NCBI GenBank assembly: GCA_020633465.1
Contig: JACKDN010000031.1
Location: 1 to 64,000 of the forward strand
DNA: 64,000 nt
DNA from: Myxococcales bacterium
GTDB lineage: Bacteria; Myxococcota_A; Bradymonadia; UBA7976; UBA1532
Reading direction: 5' to 3'
The notes beneath the pieces were generated by a model. That model had not been told where the DNA came from. It was given only the letters and a program-made list of their open reading frames with translations, and ran no database searches. The stretch's first letter is position 1. Each line of letters begins with the position of its first letter. The translations under genes were made by a program, and so were the position numbers. Shown here one piece after another: positions 1 through 10,429 of this stretch.

Positions 1-90
1 GCTGAACTGGCGGGGCGTGAAGACGGGGCGGCTGCCCGCCGGCTCCATCAGGAAGCCGACGCCCTGCTGAACGTCGTTCTGGTTGGCCAT
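1..90 (-). CDS. Acyl-CoA dehydrogenase, N-terminus only (runs off the window)
   Basis: Only the first 30 codons are present, starting MANQNDVQQGVGFL and continuing with a VFTPRQFS segment. A short leader, a G-F-L-M-E stretch and a VFTPxxFS motif are the usual opening of FadE-like acyl-CoA dehydrogenases, which oxidise acyl-CoA to enoyl-CoA in beta-oxidation using FAD. The FAD and substrate domains lie outside the window. The start is supported by the near-perfect fatty-acid-regulator operator 14 bases upstream. Lon lies upstream in the same orientation but is separated by a strong hairpin, so this is probably a separate transcription unit. The family call rests on few residues. Confidence 0.65.
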   Translation of the reverse strand, partial: MANQNDVQQGVGFLMEPAGSRPVFTPRQFS

Positions 91-103
91 GGGGTCCTCG
101 ACT

Positions 104-121
104 TGAATGAATGCTCATTCA
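104..121. promoter_or_regulatory. FadR/TetR-type fatty-acid operator
   Basis: TGAATGAATGCTCATTCA is a perfect inverted repeat of 7-bp arms (TGAATGA / TCATTCA) around 4 bases. It differs from the Bacillus/Thermus FadR consensus TGAATGANTANTCATTCA at one central base. It sits just upstream of the acyl-CoA dehydrogenase start, where a TetR-family repressor released by long-chain acyl-CoA would block expression. No fadR-like gene is in the window, so the binding protein is inferred. Confidence 0.75.
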
Positions 122-131
122 TCATGGGTTC

Positions 132-164
132 GGGTGCGCGGCGGGTCAACCGCGCCGCGCACCC
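132..164 (-). terminator. Strong stem-loop downstream of lon
   Basis: GGGTGCGCGGCG pairs perfectly with CGCCGCGCACCC, and the loop can close further (GGT/ACC). It lies 15 bases past the lon stop and before the FadR-like operator. There is no U-tract, so intrinsic termination is uncertain, but placement and stability suit an end-of-transcript hairpin. Confidence 0.5.
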
Positions 165-178
165 GCAGGGCAGGGGGC

Positions 179-2596
<2,418 letters not shown>

Positions 2597-2734
2597 GAGG
2601 GGGCTCGCTTTCGATCTGCTTTTTGGATGCGCCGCGCGCGGCGCTCGACGCTCGGAACCATGCGCACGATGCGGCCGACCGCAAGGTTGGACCCTGAAAC
2701 GGCGCGGCGGCGCCGGGACTTCAGCCCGAGCTGA

Positions 2735-3259
2735 TCAGGGGGCGAGGGGATCGCCCAGCACCCAGCGATAGCCCAAGCGCAGGCCGGCGGTGAGGTAGGC
2801 GGGGAAGCGCGACTCGCCGGCCAGCTGGTAGTAGCGCGCGCCGAAGCCGACCGACCAGGCGTCGTCGAGCAGGTAGTCGAAGCCGAGGCCCACCGCGGCG
2901 CCCGCCGCGAAGCCGCTCGGGCCGCCCTCACCGTCGGTGAAGACGGCCACCGGCATCAGATCGATCCAGGGCACGTACTCGAAGACGTCCAGCTGATAGC
3001 GCACGCCGAGGCCCAGGTGGTGGGCGCGGAACGAGGCGTCGCGGATGCGGTGCTCGCCCCACAGGTAGCCGCCGTGCAGCACCCAGGCGCTGTCGAAGGC
3101 GTAGCCGACGTCGACGCCCCAGTAGGCGCCGTGGATGCGCTCGTCGTCGGCGTAGCAGGCGTAGCCCAGGTCGACGTCGAGGCGCAGTTCGGGATCGTCG
3201 AAGGCCGCGGCCGCCCCGGGCGCGAGCAGGGCGGCGGCCGCCAGCAGGGCGGTGCGCAT
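2735..3259 (-). CDS. Small outer-membrane beta-barrel protein, hypothetical
   Basis: A 174-residue exported protein. The start MRTALLAAAALLAPGAAAAF is a classic signal peptide with an AxA cleavage site; an in-frame ATG three codons upstream is an alternative. The mature part alternates polar and hydrophobic residues with many aromatics and Gly (DLGYACY, GVDVGYAF, GLGVRYQL, GFGARYYQL, GLRLGYRW) and ends near an aromatic, the pattern of an 8-strand beta-barrel of the OmpA/OmpW/PagP size class. No family was recognised. It lies between lon and the SpoIID-like gene on the same strand, about 50 bases downstream of the latter, and could be cotranscribed with it. Confidence 0.7.
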   Translation of the reverse strand: MRTALLAAAALLAPGAAAAFDDPELRLDVDLGYACYADDERIHGAYWGVDVGYAFDSAWVLHGGYLWGEHRIRDASFRAHHLGLGVRYQLDVFEYVPWIDLMPVAVFTDGEGGPSGFAAGAAVGLGFDYLLDDAWSVGFGARYYQLAGESRFPAYLTAGLRLGYRWVLGDPLAP

Positions 3260-3309
3260 GAGGCGGACCCTAAACCGGGCCGCGGCGGCACGCAACCGAG
3301 CGACGCGGC

Positions 3310-4191
3310 TCAGCCCGGCGGCGGCGCAGCGTCGTCGCGGTGGGAGAGATCGGGCGGCGGCGGCGGCTCGGGCTCGAGCGCCTCGGGGGGCAGCACCAGC
3401 GGATCGAGGGGCGCGTGCAGCGGCACGTACAGCTCGACGTCCGCGCCGTAGAAGTAGCGCAGGATGGACTCGGTGTCGTAGCCCTTGCGCGCCAGGCAGA
3501 CGGCCGCGTTCTGCCCCAGGGCGCCGCGGTTGGTCGGGTGCGGCGACGCCATCGGCGTGCCCTCGACGTCCTCGCCCTCGCGGCCCTCGTTGCGGGTCAC
3601 GACGACCTCGGTCCACCAGACCCCGTCGAAGGGCCGCCGGCGGCGCGCCCGTCGCGCCTCGAGGTAGCGGCGCCGCATCGCCTCCCAGGTCGTGTCGGCG
3701 TAGCCGTTCGCGGCCGGGCTGCGCGGACGGCAGTCGTCGTCGAGGCGCCCCGCCCCCGCGACGTAGTTCGCGTTGATCAGCGCGCCGTCCACGTGCATCA
3801 CGCGATCGCGGGTGGCGAGGGCCGCCGCGCGCGCGTGCGGGCGGATCGCCGATCGCCAGCACTGGAAGCGGGACGTCAGGGGCAGGCGGGTGTCGTTGCC
3901 TCGGCGCTCGAGGCGCCGGGCGAGGTAGGTGCGCGCGGCGATCGCCTGCGCCTCGAGCGCCGCGGGGGCGTCGCGGACGCCGCCGAGCTCGCAGTCGACC
4001 ACGCCCGCCACGTACTCGCGCTCGGTGGGCATCGCGCCCACCGTCGTCCAGACGCACGCCGGCAGCAGCGCGGGGTGGGCGGGGTCGGCGTGGCGTTCGA
4101 GGCAGGCCTCGAGCGTGACGCCGTTGCGCGGCCCGCCGCAGCCCAGCGCCAGCGCGGCGCCGATCATCACCGACCAGCCCCGCCGAATCAC
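3310..4191 (-). CDS. SpoIID/LytB-domain lipoprotein
   Basis: A 293-residue predicted lipoprotein. The GTG start overlaps the stop of the upstream Cys-rich gene (GTGA), giving Arg-rich MIRRGWSVM, a hydrophobic stretch and the lipobox LALGC; an ATG eight codons in is a weaker choice. Residues about 50-75 carry the SpoIID signature (REYVAGVVDCELGG, then ALEAQAIAARTYLARR) and the domain ends with the typical GYDTESILRYFYGADVELY. SpoIID is a lytic transglycosylase acting on denuded peptidoglycan in sporulation; stand-alone SpoIID-like domains occur widely in non-sporulating bacteria. The C-terminus is a Pro/Glu-rich tail. Coupling to a Cys-rich surface protein suggests a cell-wall or envelope task, which is inference. 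Confidence 0.8.
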   Translation of the reverse strand: MIRRGWSVMIGAALALGCGGPRNGVTLEACLERHADPAHPALLPACVWTTVGAMPTEREYVAGVVDCELGGVRDAPAALEAQAIAARTYLARRLERRGNDTRLPLTSRFQCWRSAIRPHARAAALATRDRVMHVDGALINANYVAGAGRLDDDCRPRSPAANGYADTTWEAMRRRYLEARRARRRRPFDGVWWTEVVVTRNEGREGEDVEGTPMASPHPTNRGALGQNAAVCLARKGYDTESILRYFYGADVELYVPLHAPLDPLVLPPEALEPEPPPPPDLSHRDDAAPPPG

Positions 4192-7100
4192 GGATCGCCG
4201 TCTCCCGGCGCGGCCAGGCAGGCCCGCGCGCGCGCGACGTCGCAGCCGGGGTCGAGCGCCGCCGCGACGCACGCCATCTGCTGCGCCAGCGCGCGTGGAG
4301 CGCGGTCGGCGGCGTCGGCGCAGTCGGCGCGGCAGCCCGCGCCCACCTCGAGCAGCCCGCAGGCTTCCAGGCCACCGCAGTGCCCCTCGCAGCCACTGGG
4401 CGTGGGCGGCGCGAAGCACGCCTCGACGTCCGCGGGCGCGCACCCCGCCCCCAGCCCCGCGACGCAGTCGCCCAGATCCGGCAGCGGGTCGAAGGGCACC
4501 CGCCAGGCCGCCGCCACCCCTGCGCAGTCGGCCCGGCAGTCGGCCTCGGCGACGCCGCACGCGGCGGCCGCCGCGCAGATCGCGTCGCAGGCCTCGGGCG
4601 CGACCAGCTCGTCGGCGCACGCCGCCTGCGCCGTACACGGCGCGTGCTCGGCGCAGCGGCGCGCCGCGCGCTCCGCCGCCGGCGCGCCGGAGCAGGCCAG
4701 CCGGCACGCCCCGACGTCCAGCGCCGCATCGCAGACCGCCGCGCGCGCGCACCGCGCCGCGCAGTCCGGCGACACCGCGTCCAGCCGATCGACACAGTCG
4801 GCGACGCCCGCGCAGCCCAGCCCCAAGCGCGCCGCGTCGGCCACGCAGACGCGCACCCCCTCGGGCTCGAGGGCGCAGCTCGCCTCGCAGTCGGGTCGCT
4901 CGAGACCACACTGCACCAGCAGGCTGCAGGCTCGGGCGCACTCGGCCGGCGGGTCGCGGGGCTCGAGGCAAGCCTGCAGCTGCGCGCACGCCGCGAAGGG
5001 GCCGACGGCGCGCAGACATGGGGCCGCGGCCTGCACCTCGAGCGCCCGGGCGTCCCCGAAGCCCGCCGCGCAGCCGGCCAGGCACGCCCCCTCGCTGGCC
5101 GCGTCCCCGCCCTCGCAGGCGGTCGTCGCCCGGCACCAGGCCACGCAGGACGCGCCCGGCCGCGAGCCCGGCGATCCGTCCGCGCACAGGGCGTCGTCGG
5201 CGCAGCCCACGACCCGGCCACACACCTGCCGCACGGCGCCGGCGACGGCGTCCTCGCTGGCCGCGTCCAGGCACAGGCTGACGCAGGACGGGTCGCAGCC
5301 CAGCGCGCAGGCGCGCCCGCAGTCGGGGTCGATCGGCGCGGGCAGGCGAGGGCGCGCGCAGTCCGGCGCGCGGGCGACGCAGGCGCGCCAGGCCACGTCG
5401 GCGGCGGCGCCGAAGCGCTCGGCGCAGCGCCCGACGCAGCGGGCCGCGGCGCCGCCCCTGCAGGCCTCGAGGGCGTCGCAGTGGTCCGCGCAGCGCGCGG
5501 CGGGGGCGGCGGCGGTCAGACACGCCTCGAGATCGGCGCAGGTGGCCGCGCCGGCGCACCCCAGCGACGCGCGGCGGGCCTCCCGGATCGGGGCGTCGGC
5601 CCGAAGATCGGCCAGACAGTCGGCCGGGCAGCTGACCGGCGTGGGGCCGCAGAGGCCGGCGATCTCGCAGAGCTCGGCGCAGAGGCCCCGGTCGAGGCCG
5701 CCAGCCGGCGCGGCCAGGCAATGCGCGGCCGCCACCTCGGGCATGCGGGGACACGGCCGGACGGCCTCGCGCAGACACCGGACCCCGGCGTCTCCCCCGG
5801 CCGCGCGGGCCTCGGCCACCGCGCGTCCACAGCCCCGCTCGTACCCGCACCGATCCCAGGCCGCGCAGGCCGCGCCGTCGCCCACGGGCGCGGGCGCCGA
5901 CTCGCGCGCGCGGCACGCCGCCAGCGCGGCGCAGTCACCGCGGGCGGCGTCGACGCAGGGCGCGTCGCGCACCGCCGCAGGCCGGCGAGCGGATCGGCGC
6001 CGCACACCGCCACGCAGTCGGCGGGGGCCTCGTCGCAGGCCTCCAGCGCGCCGCACCAGGCCACGCAGCGGGGCTGGACGGCCGCGTCGAGGCAGGCCTC
6101 GAGCGCGTCGCAGTCCGCGTCGGCGGCCAACCGCTCGAGGCAGGGGCGCGCGCCGGCGAAGCGCGCGGCGCCGCCCTCGGGGAAGCCCTGCGCGCAGGCG
6201 GCCAGGCACGCCGGCTCGCCGACGGCCTGATCGCGGCAGGTGGTCAGGCCACGACAGAACCGCCCGCAGGCCGCGCCGCCCACCGTGGGATCGGCCAGAC
6301 AGCCCAGCACCGAGTGCGGCGCGTCCCCTGCGCAGATCGGGGCGCTGACGATGCAGACGGCGCGCCGCTGCTCGGCGTCCGCGTCCAGGAACCAGCGGTC
6401 GTCACAGGCGGCCTCGCAGGCCTCGGGCGCCAGCCCGCAGTCGGCGAGCCGGGCGCAGGCGACGGCGCACAACGGCGGCGGCGGGCGCCGGCAGGCCAGG
6501 GCGGTGGGGCAGTCCTCGGCGGCGTCGAGGCAGGCCCCTTCGGCCTCGAAGCGCAGGCGCCGGCGGTCGGCCCGGCAGTCGGCCGCGCAGCCCTCCGCGT
6601 CCCCGCCGCAGGCGGCGATGGGCGCGCAGTGGGCCGCGCAGCGCCGGCCCACGTCGCGCGCCTCGAGGCAGGCGGCCAGATCGACGCAGCGGTCGGCGCC
6701 GCCGCACTCGATCTCGTCGGCGGCGTCGCGCGCCCGCTGCCCGCCGGCCAGGAGGGCGTTGCGGCAGGCCTGCTGGCAGGCGCCGACGTCGACGCCCGCC
6801 GGCAGCGTGCCGCAGAGGTGGCGGGCGGCGCACAGCGACTCGCAGTTGACCGTCAGCGGGGGGGCGACGGCGTCCGCGCAGGCGGCCGCGCGGCCGAGGG
6901 GATCCGCCGGGCAGGCGGGGAACAGGGCGTCCGCGACGCAGCGCCCGACGGCCGGCGCCGCGTCGGTGACGACCTCGGCCAGCACGTCGGCGCAGGCGAG
7001 GACGTCTTCGTAGCCGCAGTCGCGCCAGTCACGGCAGAAGCGCTGGGGGTCGGGCGGCAGCAGCACCGACGGCGGGGGCCCGAGGCAGGCCGCCATCGTC

Positions 7101-7850
7101 GCGCAGTCCGGCGCGCGGGCGACGCAGTCGTTGCGCTCGGCGACGCGCTGGCGGCGGAGGGGATCGGCGCCGACCTCCGCCGCGCGACAGTCCGCGCCGC
7201 AGGTCGCGCCTTCCAGACCGCAGGCGCTCGACCGGGCGCAGCGCGTCGCGCAGCCCGCGAAGACGTCCGCGTCGAGGCAGGCGCGCCAGGCCGCGGCGTC
7301 GCAGGCGATCTGCTGCTCGGCCGCGCAGGCGCGCAGGGCCTCGGTCGCCGGCAGGGCCTCGCAGCCCGCGACGCACTCGGCGAAGGGCACGTCCAGCGCG
7401 CAGGCGGCGACGCGGGCGCAGGCGCCGGCGCAGTCGGGGACGGGGGGCGGGGGCGGACGACACAGCTGCAACAGGCCGCAGCTCTCGTCGGCGACGCAGG
7501 CGAGGAAGGCCGCGCGCCCCGGGGCGTCGGCGAGCGCGCACCGGGCGGCGCAGCGGTCGGCGTCCCGAAGACGTCCTCGAGGCGCCCGCAGGCCGCGAAG
7601 CAGGCGCACGCGGCCGCGCAGTCGCGCAGCGGCGCGGCGTCCGGCGTGGCGTCGACGGCGCCATCGCCGCCGCCCGGTCGGCGTCCGGCCCCCCGTCGGG
7701 CGCGGGGGGTGGCTCGACGTCGAGCGGATCGCCGGCCGCGTCGGCCAGCGTCCCGCCCTCGGGCGCCGTGGCCGGCTCGCCGCCGTCGTCGCAGCCGCCC
7801 TGCCACCACAGGGCGACGCCGAGGCCGAAGAAGAGGAGGCGCTGCTGCAT
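4188..7850 (-). CDS. Giant Cys-rich repeat lipoprotein (three apparent frameshifts)
   Basis: About 1,220 residues once frames are joined. The start MQQRLLFFGLGVALWWQGGC is a lipoprotein signal, followed by an Asp/Pro/Gly linker and then dozens of Cys-paired units such as CADHCDALEAC, CAAHCAPIAAC and CARSSACGLEGATCGADC, spaced C-x3-C and C-x4-8-C. Cys and Ala dominate. The frame changes near 7680, near 7560 and near 5980. At 7560 restoring one G to a GGG run rejoins the frames, and three missing bases bring the whole gene back into register, which favours sequencing error over decay. The stop overlaps the SpoIID-like start. Function unknown: a disulfide-rich surface stalk, adhesin or metal-binding protein are all possible. 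No database family was recognised. Confidence 0.75.
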
Positions 7851-7948
7851 GCGTGGGCCCAGCCTACGTCGGCGCGCCGCTGGCCGAAAGCCCGGGGTCC
7901 GCGGCGGGCGCGTTGACCGCCCCGGGGCGGGTGGCCGACGATGCGCCG

Positions 7949-9148
7949 ATGCGCTGGACCGACGCCCGAGCCGCCCTCGAGGGGCGGCGCCTGCCCGCCG
8001 CCCTGGTCGACCTCGACGCGCTCGCGCGGAACGTCGACCGCCTGCTCGCGCGGGTGCCCAGCCCGACGACGCTGCGCGTGGCCACCAAGTCGGTGCGGCA
8101 CGTCGGCTTGCTGCGCCGCATCCTCGAGCGCGGCGGCGCGCGCTGCCGCGGGCTGATGTGCTTCAGCGTCGAGGAGGCCGTGCGTCTGGCCGACGCGGGC
8201 TTCGACGATCTGCTGGTGGCCTACCCGACGGTGCAGCGCGCCGGCCTCGAGGCGCTGGCCCGGCGGGCGGCCCGGGGCAAGCGCGTGTGTGTGGTGGCCG
8301 ACTGCGGCGCGCACCTCGAGGCGCTGGGCGCGGCCGGGCGGGCGGCCGGCGCGACGCTCGGCGCCGTGCTGGAGATCGATCTGTCGTACCGCGCGGTGGG
8401 CGGGCGGCTGCACCTGGGGGTGCGGCGTAGCCCGCTGCGCACGGCGGCCGACTGCGCGGCGCTCGCCCGGCGCGCCGCGGCGATCGAGGGCGTGTCGATC
8501 GTCGGCCTGATGGGCTACGAGGCGCACGTGGCGGGGCTCACCGACCGCGCGCCAGCGGGCGGCCGACCCCTCGCCGCGCGGCGGGCCTTCAAGCGGGTCG
8601 CCACCCCCGCCGCCGCCCGCCTGCGCGCCGAGGCGGCCGAGGCCCTGAGCGCCGCGGGGGTCGATCTGCGCGTGGTCAACGGGGGCGGCACCGGCAGCCT
8701 GCACCTGACCGCGGCGCAGCCGGCGCTGACCGAGGTCACGGCCGGCTCGGGCTTCCTGTGCCCGCACCTGTTCAGCGACTACGTCGATCTCGATCTCGAG
8801 CCGGCCGCCTTCTTCGCCCTCGAGGTGTGCCGGGTGTCCGATCCCGGCTACGTCACCTGCGCCGGCGGCGGCTACGTCGCGTCGGGCCCGGCGGCCGAGG
8901 ACCGCCAGCCCCGCCCCTGGTCGCCCGTCGGGCTGAGCCTCGTGCCCACCGAGGGCGCCGGGGAGGTGCAGACGCCCTTGCGGCTGCCTCCCGGCGCCCG
9001 TCCGTTGGCGATCGGCGATCCGGTGCTGTTTCGGCACGCGAAGGCAGGCGAGCTGGCCGAGCGATTCGCGCGCTACCTGCTGGTCGAGGCCGGGCGCGTG
9101 GTCGCCGACGAGCCGACGTATCGGGGCGAGGGGTGGTGCTTCTTCTGA
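7949..9148 (+). CDS. Alanine-racemase-fold PLP enzyme (amino acid deaminase/aldolase type)
   Basis: 399 residues, a fold-type III PLP enzyme. The N-terminus PAALVDLDALARNVDRLL leads into TLRVATKSVRH, where the Lys would hold PLP, then the barrel motifs FDDLLVAYPT, LEIDLSYR and VVNGGGTGS. The pattern matches proteins annotated as amino acid deaminase/aldolase, related to D-threonine aldolase, rather than true alanine racemase: the usual catalytic Tyr domain is not evident. The second of two close ATGs is in frame. It is divergent from the Cys-rich gene, about 100 bases apart, and followed by a hairpin. The exact substrate (a D-amino acid or beta-hydroxy amino acid) cannot be told from sequence. 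Confidence 0.8.
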   Translation: MRWTDARAALEGRRLPAALVDLDALARNVDRLLARVPSPTTLRVATKSVRHVGLLRRILERGGARCRGLMCFSVEEAVRLADAGFDDLLVAYPTVQRAGLEALARRAARGKRVCVVADCGAHLEALGAAGRAAGATLGAVLEIDLSYRAVGGRLHLGVRRSPLRTAADCAALARRAAAIEGVSIVGLMGYEAHVAGLTDRAPAGGRPLAARRAFKRVATPAAARLRAEAAEALSAAGVDLRVVNGGGTGSLHLTAAQPALTEVTAGSGFLCPHLFSDYVDLDLEPAAFFALEVCRVSDPGYVTCAGGGYVASGPAAEDRQPRPWSPVGLSLVPTEGAGEVQTPLRLPPGARPLAIGDPVLFRHAKAGELAERFARYLLVEAGRVVADEPTYRGEGWCFF

Positions 9149-9158
9149 GCCGCGCCGT

Positions 9159-9190
9159 GGCCGCGCGCGCCGGCCCCCTTTCGCGCGGCC
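9159..9190 (+). terminator. GC-rich stem-loop after the PLP enzyme gene
   Basis: GGCCGCGCG and CGCGCGGCC form a perfect 9-bp stem ten bases after the stop. An overlapping GCCGGCC/GGCCGGC pairing competes. A weak run of A and C follows; there is no U-tract. Confidence 0.35.
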
Positions 9191-9237
9191 GGCCCTTGGC
9201 CTAAAACAACGCCCTCCTACCCGCGCCAGGGAGCCCC

Positions 9238-10191
9238 ATGCATTTCTTCGAAGGGCCCGAGAAGAAGGTCGAGATCGTCGTCGCGCCGCGCCTGCGCCCG
9301 CTGCGCGCGCTCGAGCGATCGGTCTGGGAGCGCGTGGTGGTGCGCGCCCGCGCGCAGATCCTGTCGGTGGTGTCGTCGAGCGGCTGCGACGCGTACCTGT
9401 TGAGCGAGTCGAGCCTGTTCGTCTTCGACGACCGGGTGACCATGCTCACCTGCGGCACGACCACGCTGGTGGAGGCCGCGCGGGAGCTGTTGTCGTTCCT
9501 GCCCGTCGGGGACGTCGAGCTCTTCGTCTACGAGCGAAAGAACGAGTATTTTCCGCAGCATCAGGTGTCGGACTTCTTTGAGGACGCGAAGGCGCTCAAC
9601 CGCCTGATTCCGGGCCGCGCGGTGCAGTTCGGTGACGCGGACGAGCACGTGGTGAGCATCTTCCACGGTCGCCACGACTACCGCCCGGCGGCCGACGACG
9701 TGACGCTCGAGGTGCTGATGCACAACCTCGACGACGACGCCGCGGCCCTCTTCTGCGCCGGCGACGCCACGCGCGTCGAAGGCCTCGCCGTGCGCACCGG
9801 CGCCGATCGCATCTTGCCCGGCTACACGGTGGACGAGTTCGTCTTCGAGCCGGCCGGATACTCGCTGAACGCGGTCCGCGACGACCGCTACTACACCATC
9901 CACGTCACGCCCGAGCAGGTGGGGTCGTACGTCAGCTTCGAGACGAACCACCCCGTCGGCGACGCGCTGGTGTCCGTGGTCGAGCGGGTGCTGGCCATCT
10001 TCCGGCCGCGCTCGTTCGACGTCGTGACCTTCTCGCCCCAGCCTCTCGGAGCGCTCGAGGTGCCGGGCTATCGGGTCCGCGATCGGGTGCGCGACCGCCT
10101 GTGCGGCTTCGAGGTGGCCTTCACGCACCTGTACCGACCGCCGACCACCGCGCGGCCGCCCCAAGAGCTCGAGCTGCCGCCGGCCGAGTGA
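9238..10191 (+). CDS. speD: Eukaryotic-type S-adenosylmethionine decarboxylase
   Basis: 317 residues, colinear with human AMD1. This class is made as a proenzyme that cleaves itself to create a pyruvoyl cofactor and decarboxylates AdoMet for spermidine synthesis. Conserved features: HFFEGPEK at the N-terminus (E5 and E8 matching human E8 and E11), the cleavage site YLLSESS with E57/S58 matching E67/S68, Cys72 in TCGTTTL matching C82, Ser209 in AGYSLN and His222 in TIHVTPE matching S229 and H243, and SYVSFETN. Every processing and catalytic residue is present, so it should be active. The start follows AGGGAG by five bases. Bacteria normally use the much shorter SpeD; no spermidine synthase gene is nearby. 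Confidence 0.93.
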   Translation: MHFFEGPEKKVEIVVAPRLRPLRALERSVWERVVVRARAQILSVVSSSGCDAYLLSESSLFVFDDRVTMLTCGTTTLVEAARELLSFLPVGDVELFVYERKNEYFPQHQVSDFFEDAKALNRLIPGRAVQFGDADEHVVSIFHGRHDYRPAADDVTLEVLMHNLDDDAAALFCAGDATRVEGLAVRTGADRILPGYTVDEFVFEPAGYSLNAVRDDRYYTIHVTPEQVGSYVSFETNHPVGDALVSVVERVLAIFRPRSFDVVTFSPQPLGALEVPGYRVRDRVRDRLCGFEVAFTHLYRPPTTARPPQELELPPAE

Positions 10192-10429
10192 GTCGAGAGG
10201 TGCCCGGCAATCGAACGCCGTCGCGCGGGCGCCCGACGACACGGCTTCACAAGGTCAGCGGGAAAGGGCCGCCGTCGCGAGCGGGCCGGGGCGCCTGCTG
10301 GGCACGGCGCGGGGTACACGACATCGGGCGACGCACTTGCCGTGCTTCCCCAGATGTCGGGTGCCCCGCAACGCCGCCCCGCGGGATGCACCGATTCGCG
10401 CGGCAGGCGGGCTGCTTCTGCTGACCCGG
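10192..10429. other. Convergent intergenic spacer with an inverted repeat
   Basis: No gene is evident between the AdoMet decarboxylase and the propeller gene. CGACATC and GATGTCG form 7-bp arms about 25 bases apart around 10320-10365, possibly part of a shared terminator structure. Confidence 0.3.
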
